The translations under genes and the position numbers were made by a program. Of a DNA stretch of 36,775 bases, positions 14,347 to 20,574 are shown in pieces; position 1 is the first letter of the stretch; every line of letters starts with the position of its first letter. Where the stretch lies: NCBI GenBank assembly GCA_002405915.1, contig DHMS01000003.1:5329-42103 (forward strand). Direction: 5' to 3'. The DNA comes from Christensenella sp. UBA4636. Lineage in GTDB: Bacteria; Bacillota; Clostridia; Christensenellales; Borkfalkiaceae. The notes below the pieces were generated by a model. It did not search any database. It was given only the letters and a program-made list of their open reading frames with translations, and was not told the DNA's origin.

Positions 14347-14373
14347 TCGTTAAACTATCGTTTAACGATTATA
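14347..14373 (-). promoter_or_regulatory. Palindromic operator abutting the MATE -10
   Basis: CGTTAAAC-TATC-GTTTAACG (14348-14367, extended by one T-A pair) touches TATAAT at 14368-14373 (minus strand). The -35 is poor (TTAATT at 17 bp). A TetR- or MarR-type repressor site overlapping the transcription start is inferred; no such regulator is encoded in the window. Confidence 0.6.
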
Positions 14374-14507
14374 TGCCGTATTGTATCACAAATTAAAATT
14401 ATACGCAAACATTTTGCCGCCGCTTTTCGTAACGCAAGAAAAAATATTTCGGCGCGCATTTTTTTTTACTTTTACAAACGCGCCCGCTAAAACTATTTTT
14501 ACGCCGA

Positions 14508-15575
14508 TTATTTTTCGATAGTGCCGCCGCCGAGAACGACTTCGCCGTCGTAAAACACCGCGGCTTGTCCCGCCGTAACCGCGCGAACGGGGTTTTCGAA
14601 AACCACTTTAAGCCTACCGTTTCCTTGCGGCACGACCTTTGCTTTTTCGATTTTTCCGCGATAACGCGTGGCGACTTCGCAGAAAAATTCTTCATCGAAC
14701 TCGCCGCCCGCAATTCTGTTCACGTCCGTAACAAACGCTTCTTTCGTGAAAAGTTCGTCCTCGTCGCCTAAAACGACTAAGTTTTTTTCGGGGATTATTT
14801 GAGTTACGAAAATTCTTTTGCCCGCGGCAACGCCCAAGCCCTTGCGTTGACCTATCGTATAGCGATAGTATCCGTCGTGCGTGCCGAGAACATTGCCCGA
14901 CTTATCGACGAATTTGCCCTCGCCTACGTTTAAGCCCGAATGAAGCTTGATTATTTTGCCGATATCGCCGTCGGGAACGAAGCAAATATCCTGACTATCC
15001 GGTTTTTCGGCGTTGATAAGTCCGCCGTCGCCCGCTATCTCGCGCACCTTGTTTTTTGTGAGCGAACCGAGCGGGAAAAGCGTTCTTTCAAGCTGAAACT
15101 GCGTCATCGAATAAAGAACGTAGCTTTGGTCTTTGGTGTCGTCAACAGCTTTTTTTAATAAGAATTTGCCGTTTTTATCTTTTTCAACGCGCGCGTAATG
15201 CCCGGTTGCCACATGGTCGCAACCGAGAACTTCCATTCGTTCGAAAAGCTTATCGAACTTCATGTAGCGGTTGCAATCTATGCACGGGTTAGGCGTCGCG
15301 CCGGCGAGATAGCTTTTAACGAATTTGTCTATAACCTTTTCTTTAAAATCGTCCTTGAAGTTAAAAACGTAGTAAGGCATACCGAGCGAATAAGCGACGG
15401 AGCGGGCGTCGAAAACGTCGTCGAGAGAACAACAAGTGTGGGCGCGGGGTATGCCCGCGTCCTCGTTTGCGTAAAGCTTCATGGTGCAACCTATGCACTC
15501 GTTGCCCTCTTCTTTTAAGATTTTCGCCGCAACGGAACTATCTACGCCGCCGCTCATCGCCACTAAAATTTTCAT
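14508..15575 (-). CDS. mnmA: tRNA-uridine 2-sulfurtransferase
   Basis: MnmA (355 aa) thiolates U34 of tRNA-Lys, -Glu and -Gln, using ATP and a persulfide sulfur. The PP-loop SGGVDSS is at 8-14, the catalytic cysteine is C98 in NPCIDC, and the second active cysteine is C198 in SQDICF. DGYYRYTIGQRKGLG marks the central domain. Length is normal. It lies 34 bp downstream of cysK on the same strand, and the gap contains one copy of the dispersed 14-bp motif plus an AGAAGGG ribosome site. Co-transcription with cysteine synthase makes sense because cysteine is the sulfur source for tRNA thiolation through a cysteine desulfurase not seen here. Confidence 0.95.
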   Translation of the reverse strand: MKILVAMSGGVDSSVAAKILKEEGNECIGCTMKLYANEDAGIPRAHTCCSLDDVFDARSVAYSLGMPYYVFNFKDDFKEKVIDKFVKSYLAGATPNPCIDCNRYMKFDKLFERMEVLGCDHVATGHYARVEKDKNGKFLLKKAVDDTKDQSYVLYSMTQFQLERTLFPLGSLTKNKVREIAGDGGLINAEKPDSQDICFVPDGDIGKIIKLHSGLNVGEGKFVDKSGNVLGTHDGYYRYTIGQRKGLGVAAGKRIFVTQIIPEKNLVVLGDEDELFTKEAFVTDVNRIAGGEFDEEFFCEVATRYRGKIEKAKVVPQGNGRLKVVFENPVRAVTAGQAAVFYDGEVVLGGGTIEK

Positions 15576-15609
15576 TAAAAGCCCTTCTATAAGTCGATTA
15601 TTCGCGTTT

Positions 15610-16539
15610 TTACTCTTCGAAGAGAGCTGTTGAAAGGTATCTTTCGCCCGTGTCCGGCATCAAAACGACAATGGTTTTGCCTTCGGCTTCCTTACGCTTA
15701 GCAACGCTTATCGCTGCGGAAAGAGCCGCGCCCGAGGATATGCCTACAAGCACGCCTTCGGTTTTGCCCATTTCTTTACCGAACGCGAATGCGTCCTCGT
15801 TCGTGACGGGGATAATCTCGTCGTAAATTTTAGTATCGAGGATTTCGGGAACGAAGCCCGCGCCTATGCCTTGAATTTTATGTGCGCCGGCAACACCCGT
15901 CGAAAGCACCGCGGAAGTAGCGGGTTCAACGGCTATAACCTTAACTTCGGGGAGTTTTTCTTTCAAAAATTTGCCCACGCCCGTAATCGTGCCGCCCGTA
16001 CCTACGCCCGCGACAAAATAGTCGACTTTACCGTCCGTATCTTCGTAAATTTCGGGTCCCGTCGTCATGTAATGAGCCTTGGGGTTTGACGGATTGACGA
16101 ATTGCCCCATAATGACGCCGCCGGGGATTTCGTTTTTTAACTCCTCTGCCTTAGCAATCGCGCCTTTCATGCCGAGATTGCCCGGAGTAAGCACGAGTTC
16201 CGCGCCGTAACCCTTCATAAGTTTTCTTCTTTCTACGGACATGGTTTCCGGCATAACGATAATCACGCGATAGCCTTTCGAAGCGGCAATCGCCGAAAGC
16301 CCTATGCCGGTGTTGCCCGAAGTCGGCTCAATTATAACGGAGCCTTTTTTCAAAACGCCGCTTTTTTCAGCGTCGTCAATCATAAACTTAGCGACCCTGT
16401 CCTTAACCGACCCCGCCGGGTTGAAATATTCGAGCTTAGCGACGAGTTTAGCCTTTAAGCCGTACTTTTTTTCGATGTTTTTAAGCTCCAAAAGCGGAGT
16501 TCTGCCCACAAGTTGGTCAACCGAATTATAAATTTTCAT
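15610..16539 (-). CDS. cysK: Cysteine synthase (O-acetylserine sulfhydrylase)
   Basis: PLP enzyme of 309 aa that makes cysteine from O-acetylserine and sulfide. The PLP lysine is K46 in NPAGSVKDRVA, the substrate loop is TSGNTG (73-78), and the phosphate loop is GVGTGGTITG further on. GISSGAALSA near the C-terminus is also typical. Length is standard for CysK. GGAGG lies just upstream of the ATG. The promoter at 16608-16636 is a full consensus with a palindrome covering the start of transcription. It is the first gene of a cysK-mnmA unit. Confidence 0.95.
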   Translation of the reverse strand: MKIYNSVDQLVGRTPLLELKNIEKKYGLKAKLVAKLEYFNPAGSVKDRVAKFMIDDAEKSGVLKKGSVIIEPTSGNTGIGLSAIAASKGYRVIIVMPETMSVERRKLMKGYGAELVLTPGNLGMKGAIAKAEELKNEIPGGVIMGQFVNPSNPKAHYMTTGPEIYEDTDGKVDYFVAGVGTGGTITGVGKFLKEKLPEVKVIAVEPATSAVLSTGVAGAHKIQGIGAGFVPEILDTKIYDEIIPVTNEDAFAFGKEMGKTEGVLVGISSGAALSAAISVAKRKEAEGKTIVVLMPDTGERYLSTALFEE

Positions 16540-16581
16540 AAATATCCTCCCGCGCCCTCTGTTTGCGCAAAAAAGCTAATT

Positions 16582-16636
16582 ACTTACCACGTCGGTAAGT
16601 TGATGACATTATACAACGTATAAAAAGCCTTGTCAA
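16582..16636 (-). promoter_or_regulatory. cysK promoter with palindromic operator
   Basis: On the minus strand TTGACA (16631-16636), a 17-bp spacer and TATAAT (16608-16613) are followed by the perfect palindrome ACTTACC-5 nt-GGTAAGT (16582-16600) across the start site. By position and gene context this could be an Rrf2/CymR-type cysteine-responsive site. The identity of the regulator is inference. Confidence 0.78.
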
Positions 16637-16669
16637 GAAAAAAGAACGGCTTTTTCAAAAACCGCTCTT
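16636..16669 (-). terminator. Terminator of the EamA gene
   Basis: On the minus strand AAGAGCGG pairs with CCGTTCTT (one G-U) around TTTTT-G-AAAAAG, then a T-run. The T-run leads straight into the cysK -35, so terminator and promoter abut. Confidence 0.7.
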
Positions 16670-16713
16670 AAATTATAATAACGAATTGTCCGCAAATTGC
16701 GTTAAACAATATT

Positions 16714-17619
16714 TTATAGTCCGAACCACACCGCCGCGCCGATGCCGAGAGAGAGCAAAACAAGCCCGATAATCGACTTATAGGTGAACTTTTCCTTTAA
16801 AACGAACGCCGAAAAAGCCATAGTCAAAAGGATAGCGAACTTGCCCACCGCATTGACGGCAACGGGGTTTACGCCCTCGATTGCAAGCGCGGCGTACTCA
16901 AAAAGCCACGCGCCGCCCGTCGCAAGACCCGAAAAAGTTAAAAAAAGCCAAGTTTTAGGCTTAACTTCCTTTATACCGACGTAAGCTTTCCGCCCCAAAA
17001 CTATGCCTATCGAAAAAACAAGCACGACAATCGTTCTGAAAAACGTTCCCACGTCGCTCGGCACTCCGCGAAGCCCTAACTTTATAAATAGCGAAACGAC
17101 CGCCGCAAAAAGCGCGCTGAGTGCGGCATACAAAAACCATTTTTTGCTTTCAGTCGCCTTTTCCTCGCCTGCTTTAACCGAAGAAAACGCCATAAAAAGC
17201 GACCCCGAAAGTATGAGCGCGTTCGAAATAACAAGCATTACGATAGTTAAAACGTCGCCGTTATTCGTCGTATCGCCGAAAAAGAAAACGACGAATAAGA
17301 GGCTCGAAACGACGAAGCTCGACTTGTCTATCGGCGCAACCTTGTTTACGGGCGCTAAGCTCAAAGCTTTGTAATAGCAAAGCCAGGAAAGCCCCGTCGC
17401 TATTCCCGAAAGCACAAGCCAGATAACGCAGACGAAATCAAGCGAACCGATATTGAAAATATTTCCGCTTACAAAGCAAACGACGAGCGAACACACAAGC
17501 ACAATCGCCGTTCGATAAGCCGTCGCCAAATCGGAATTAACGTTTTTTACGCCTATTTTTGCAAAAATCGTCGTTAGCGAAGCGCAAACCGCGCCGACAA
17601 CCGCAAACACGAGCCACAT
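16714..17619 (-). CDS. EamA/DMT-family transporter
   Basis: This 301-aa membrane protein has ten hydrophobic segments in two repeated EamA halves, each of five helices: one from MWLVFAVVGAVCASL and the second from WFLYAALSALFAAVVSLFIKLG. The drug/metabolite transporter superfamily exports or imports small metabolites; the substrate cannot be read. The start at 17619 is chosen because GGAGG lies 6 nt upstream and the protein then begins in the first helix; an in-frame ATG 78 bases upstream overlaps the promoter. The last ~20 codons contain an exact copy of the dispersed 14-bp motif (16769-16782). Confidence 0.85.
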   Translation of the reverse strand: MWLVFAVVGAVCASLTTIFAKIGVKNVNSDLATAYRTAIVLVCSLVVCFVSGNIFNIGSLDFVCVIWLVLSGIATGLSWLCYYKALSLAPVNKVAPIDKSSFVVSSLLFVVFFFGDTTNNGDVLTIVMLVISNALILSGSLFMAFSSVKAGEEKATESKKWFLYAALSALFAAVVSLFIKLGLRGVPSDVGTFFRTIVVLVFSIGIVLGRKAYVGIKEVKPKTWLFLTFSGLATGGAWLFEYAALAIEGVNPVAVNAVGKFAILLTMAFSAFVLKEKFTYKSIIGLVLLSLGIGAAVWFGL

Positions 17620-17668
17620 ATTCAGCCTCCGTTTATTAACCATCGAAAATCCCCTAACGATTAAGGCT

Positions 17669-17697
17669 ATAATAAGCTTTTTTTTCGCAATAGTCAA
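17669..17697 (-). promoter_or_regulatory. EamA promoter
   Basis: On the minus strand TTGACT (17692-17697), a 17-bp spacer and TATTAT (17669-17674). Confidence 0.78.
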
Positions 17698-17718
17698 GCA
17701 TTAAAGGCGAATTGTTAT

Positions 17719-18483
17719 TTATTTTTCCGAAGACGGCGCGCCACCTTTAACGGCGTAAACGACGGCAATCGTAACGAACGCGACAAACGACAAAACGCTG
17801 TCGAACAGATATGCGATTGCAAGCGCAAACCCGAAAGTACTCCCGCTACCTACGCAAAAAGCAAGAAGAATACCTATTTGGACAAGAAATGCGCCGAGAG
17901 CGACGAGCATAGCAACCGTATCGGCTTTGCGTGCGTTTTTCTCTGTAGGTGCGATTTTACCGCGAGAAAGCTTAACAAACAACTTATCGAGCAACCTTGC
18001 GACCAAAAAGCCCGGCACAAAACCGAGAGAAAAGTCCATTACCCACATCGTTTCCACAATGCCGAACATCTTTATTCCCACGGCAATCGCCACCCCGACG
18101 CTCACTCCGAGTCCGAATAAAAAGCCATGCAAGACGCCACGCCTTTCGTTCGGCGTTTCGCTTACCGACAAGCGATAAATAAAATTTATTATAAGCGCGG
18201 CGAAAAGCACAGCCATAAGCACGGTATTCACACTTGCGAAAAAACTTTCCAATTTGTCGGTTGAATCCCTGTAAAACGAACTCGGGTCATCCTTTATTAG
18301 CTGCAAAGCCTTTATCGCCGCTTGCATGAGATAATCGGACAAAACTTGAAAAGCGTATACTGAAAGCGCAAGCACGGTAATTATCCAGCCGTCACGCCAA
18401 GCCTTTTTCGCGTTCTTAGCGAGTTTTTCGCTAACTTTTGCACAACTTTCGTTTTCCGCCGTTTTAAAAATTTCATTTTCCAT
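17719..18483 (-). CDS. Unrecognised six-helix membrane protein
   Basis: I do not recognise this 254-aa protein. About 40 hydrophilic N-terminal residues are followed by six hydrophobic segments: near WIITVLALSVYAFQVL, VLMAVLFAALIINFIY, FLFGLGVSVGVAIAVGI, FSLGFVPGFLVARLL, VALGAFLVQIGILLAF and SVLSFVAFVTIAVVYAV. A charged cytoplasmic-looking loop (KLSRGKIAPTEKNARKA) lies before the fifth. The ATG at 18483 is preferred because GAGGTG sits 6 nt upstream; a GTG nine bases earlier lies within that ribosome site. It has its own promoter, with the same four-half-site operator module as the ABC transporter at 20575, so the two are probably co-regulated. A role in envelope stress is a guess from that link only. 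Confidence 0.75.
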   Translation of the reverse strand: MENEIFKTAENESCAKVSEKLAKNAKKAWRDGWIITVLALSVYAFQVLSDYLMQAAIKALQLIKDDPSSFYRDSTDKLESFFASVNTVLMAVLFAALIINFIYRLSVSETPNERRGVLHGFLFGLGVSVGVAIAVGIKMFGIVETMWVMDFSLGFVPGFLVARLLDKLFVKLSRGKIAPTEKNARKADTVAMLVALGAFLVQIGILLAFCVGSGSTFGFALAIAYLFDSVLSFVAFVTIAVVYAVKGGAPSSEK

Positions 18484-18527
18484 TTTTAACACCTCGTTTT
18501 GACAAAACCTCGTTTGCCTTTTACAAT

Positions 18528-18556
18528 ATTATATATAAAAAGCTATTTTCTTTCAA
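18528..18556 (-). promoter_or_regulatory. Promoter of the six-helix membrane protein
   Basis: On the minus strand TTGAAA (18551-18556), a 17-bp spacer and TATAAT (18528-18533). The leader contains the palindrome GTTTTG-A-CAAAAC. Confidence 0.75.
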
Positions 18557-18564
18557 CTTTTCTT

Positions 18565-18604
18565 TGTAACGAGAATGTTACAAAAACGTTGCAAGGTTGT
18601 TACA
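18565..18604. promoter_or_regulatory. GTTRCA operator module, copy 1
   Basis: Half-sites on the plus strand: TGTAAC (18565-18570), then GTTACA (18577-18582), GTTGCA (18588-18593) and GTTACA (18599-18604). The last three are direct repeats at an exact 11-bp step, and the first is inverted after 6 nt. The module ends 8 bp from the -35 of the membrane-protein promoter. Direct repeats at 11 bp are typical of OmpR/PhoP-type response regulators. Confidence 0.8.
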
Positions 18605-18645
18605 TTTGTCTTTTTTTTGTTGCTTTTCCGCCGAAAAAGGCAATA

Positions 18646-18694
18646 AAAAAGCCTCGCAAAATAAGCCGATAATCGACTTATAGCGGGGCTTTTT
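18646..18694. terminator. Terminator after the oadG-like gene
   Basis: AAAAAGCCTCGC (18646-18657) pairs with GCGGGGCTTTTT (18683-18694), with one mismatch or wobble. The loop is itself nearly palindromic and holds a copy of the 14-bp motif. T-runs lie on both sides. Confidence 0.8.
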
Positions 18695-18711
18695 ATATTT
18701 CACGCCTATTT

Positions 18712-18900
18712 TTATTCGGTTTTTGCGGCTTCTTCCTTTTTCTTCTTTTTCTCTTGCGCTTTTTTAGAGATAAAGAGCATAAGATAAGTTACCGCGATTA
18801 TTATTCCCACGACCACAACGACCGCGAGCATGCCTTTCCAAGAAATTTCGAGAGCTTTTTTCAAAGCCTCCGTATCGATTGCAAGCAATAAATTCAACAT
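18712..18900 (-). CDS. Small OadG-like subunit of a sodium-translocating decarboxylase
   Basis: This 62-aa protein has one transmembrane helix (~22-45, WKGMLAVVVVVGIIIAVTYLMLF) and a very basic/acidic C-terminal tail (KKAQEKKKKKEEAAKTE). Size, topology and position directly after the beta-subunit gene (10-bp gap) match the gamma/OadG subunit, which links the membrane beta subunit to the soluble carboxyltransferase. Typical OadG tails are longer and proline-rich, so the match rests mainly on context. GAGGTG precedes the ATG. No alpha or biotin-carrier gene is in the window. Confidence 0.7.
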   Translation of the reverse strand: MLNLLLAIDTEALKKALEISWKGMLAVVVVVGIIIAVTYLMLFISKKAQEKKKKKEEAAKTE

Positions 18901-18910
18901 AATTCACCTC

Positions 18911-20020
18911 TTAAATAAGACCCAATATAAGCCCGCCGACGATAGCGGAAGCAATCTGTCCGGAAACGTTAACGCCGACCGCGGGCATTAAAAGATAATT
19001 GTTTTTGTCCTCTTTCAAGCCCATTTTATGCACCACACGCGCCGCCATCGGAAACGCCGAAATGCCCGCCGCGCCTATCATCGGATTGATTTTTTCCTTG
19101 GAAAACAAATTCATTACCTTTGCGCACATAACGCCGCCCACCGTGTCGAACACGAACGCAAAAAGCCCCAAAGCCATTATCATAAGCGTTTCAAGCTTCA
19201 AAAAGTTTTCGGCTTGCATCTGGAAAGCAATCGTTATGCCGAGTAAAAGCGTTATGAGATTGCAAAGCGTGTTCTTCGCCGTGTCCGCAAGACTGTTTAA
19301 AACTCCGCATTCTTTCAAGAGATTTCCGAACATCAAAAACCCTACGAGCGCAAGGCTTTGCGGCGCAATCAGCCCCGCGACCATCGTTATGACAATCGGG
19401 AACAAAATTTTAACAAGCTTGCTTACGTGCCTTGTCGTATACGTCATGCGGATTTGGCGTTCCTTTTTCGTCGTAATCGCCTTGATAACGACCGGCTGAA
19501 TTATCGGCACCAACGCCATATACGAATACGCCACGACCATTATCGCGCCGACGTAATTACTGTTCAGCATCATTGCGACAAGTATCGAAGTAGGACCGTC
19601 CGCCGCGCCGATTATGCCGACCGAAGCCGCGTCCGTTATGCCAAAGCCCAAAAGCACGGCAAGAATCATCGTGACGAAAATTCCGAGCTGCGCAAACGCG
19701 CCCATAAGCATCATTTTCGGGTTGACTATAAGCGGTTCGAAGTCAATCATCGCGCCTATGCCGATAAAAAGTAGTATCGGCAACGCTTCGGAAGCTTCTA
19801 TTCCCACTTCGAAAAGCCATTGAATAATGCCTTCGCTTCCGTCCGCATTCAAAACGTTAGAAAACGGAATGTTGACGAGTATCGCGCCGAAGCCTATCGG
19901 CAGCAAAAGCGCGGGTTCCATGTCCTTTTTTATCGCCAGATAAATAAGAACAAGCCCGATTAGCCACATAACGACTTGTTGCCAGGTCACGGCTTGAACG
20001 GTTTCTATAAGAAACTCCAT
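18911..20020 (-). CDS. oadB: Sodium-translocating decarboxylase beta subunit
   Basis: This 369-aa integral membrane protein couples decarboxylation of a biotin-bound carboxyl group to Na+ export. It has many hydrophobic segments and the conserved GAADGPTSI loop with D141, the counterpart of the sodium-binding aspartate region in OadB/GcdB/MmdB. GGLILGLI closes the protein. The start at 20020 is chosen because AAAGGAGC lies just upstream; the reading frame continues further upstream without a ribosome site. The substrate (oxaloacetate, malonyl-CoA or glutaconyl-CoA) depends on an alpha subunit not present here. The gene lies behind a riboswitch-plus-terminator leader. Confidence 0.9.
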   Translation of the reverse strand: MEFLIETVQAVTWQQVVMWLIGLVLIYLAIKKDMEPALLLPIGFGAILVNIPFSNVLNADGSEGIIQWLFEVGIEASEALPILLFIGIGAMIDFEPLIVNPKMMLMGAFAQLGIFVTMILAVLLGFGITDAASVGIIGAADGPTSILVAMMLNSNYVGAIMVVAYSYMALVPIIQPVVIKAITTKKERQIRMTYTTRHVSKLVKILFPIVITMVAGLIAPQSLALVGFLMFGNLLKECGVLNSLADTAKNTLCNLITLLLGITIAFQMQAENFLKLETLMIMALGLFAFVFDTVGGVMCAKVMNLFSKEKINPMIGAAGISAFPMAARVVHKMGLKEDKNNYLLMPAVGVNVSGQIASAIVGGLILGLI

Positions 20021-20140
20021 TTTTAGCTCCTTTCCTTTCGCTTTTTTGTGAGTTTCCGCCGACAAAAAGCTTAGCCGCGCCATAAAAAGCCACTAAAAGC
20101 CGCTTTACTACAAAAAGCTTAAAGCCGCCGCGCCAACCGA

Positions 20141-20181
20141 TAAAAAAATAAAGACCACGCCGAAAAAATCGGCATGGTCTT
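20141..20181 (-). terminator. Riboswitch-controlled terminator
   Basis: On the minus strand AAGACCATGCCGA (20181-20169) pairs with TCGGCGTGGTCTT (20163-20151), one mismatch, followed by TATTTTTTTA. Its 5' arm uses the same CCATG needed to close the aptamer stem, so the two folds exclude each other. Confidence 0.85.
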
Positions 20182-20266
20182 GTCATTTCAAATTAAACCG
20201 GGGCAAAAATCTTCGCCCGTGTTAGCGACTTAATTACGAGCGCACGCTCGTCGACTACTCCCCACG
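20173..20266 (-). ncRNA. yybP-ykoY (Mn2+) riboswitch aptamer upstream of oadB
   Basis: Read on the minus strand, the 94-nt segment starts CGTGGGGAGTAG, contains AAGTCGCTAACACGGG, then CCCCGGTTTAAT, and ends GACAAGACCATG. These match in order the conserved pieces of yybP-ykoY RNAs as I remember them (GGGGAGUAG; GUCGUCAA; CAAGACC). The closing stem CGTGG/CCATG and an internal ACGAGCG/CGCTCGT helix form. The known family binds Mn2+ and turns genes on by blocking a terminator, and the arrangement here fits that. The usual targets are manganese exporters, so a sodium pump is unexpected. Confidence 0.75.
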
Positions 20267-20291
20267 AAAGTATTATTTTGTTATTATGCTT

Positions 20292-20320
20292 ATTATACTT
20301 TGCAAAGTAAGATTTGTCAA
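20292..20320 (-). promoter_or_regulatory. Promoter of the riboswitch-oadB-oadG unit
   Basis: On the minus strand TTGACA (20315-20320), a 17-bp spacer and TATAAT (20292-20297): full consensus. Transcription would start just before the aptamer. Confidence 0.88.
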
Positions 20321-20384
20321 GCGTTGAATAAAAATTTTTCAATTTAATTTTCCACAGCATCTTTTGCGCGTAAATTCATAAAAA

Positions 20385-20424
20385 TGTAACATGGTTGCAA
20401 CAACTTTGTAACACATGTGTTACA
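20385..20424. promoter_or_regulatory. GTTRCA operator module, copy 2
   Basis: On the plus strand TGTAAC (20385-20390), TGCAAC (20396-20401) and TGTAAC (20407-20412) repeat at 11 bp, then the inverted GTTACA (20419-20424) follows after 6 nt. This is the same order and spacing as copy 1, read on the other strand. TGTAACACATGTGTTACA (20407-20424) is a perfect 18-bp palindrome. The module ends 29 bp from the -35 of the ABC-transporter promoter. Confidence 0.8.
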
Positions 20425-20453
20425 CCCCGAAAAATAATTTTACACTCTTTATA

Positions 20454-20482
20454 TTGACTTAACCCGCAATTTATGATACAAT
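20454..20482 (+). promoter_or_regulatory. Promoter of the ABC transporter
   Basis: TTGACT (20454-20459), a 17-bp spacer and TACAAT (20477-20482), about 90 nt upstream of the start codon. Confidence 0.75.
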
Positions 20483-20574
20483 AATTTTAATCTCTTTTTA
20501 ATCGATTTCTATAAACAAAAAAAACAAACCGATTAAAAAGGAAAAAAGAAGAAAAAGACAGGAGAAACAACAAA

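Larger units (their letters stand above)
11455..18682. repeat. Dispersed 14-bp motif TATAAGTCGATTAT, five exact copies
   Basis: Exact copies lie at 11455-11468 (+), 12723-12736 (-), 15588-15601 (+), 16769-16782 (-) and 18669-18682 (-). Four are intergenic; the one at 16769 is inside the 3' end of the EamA coding region. The copy at 18669 sits in the loop of a terminator. Flanks often continue as C before and CGGC or TCG after the motif. The entry spans the outer copies only; the genes between are annotated separately. Confidence 0.85.
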
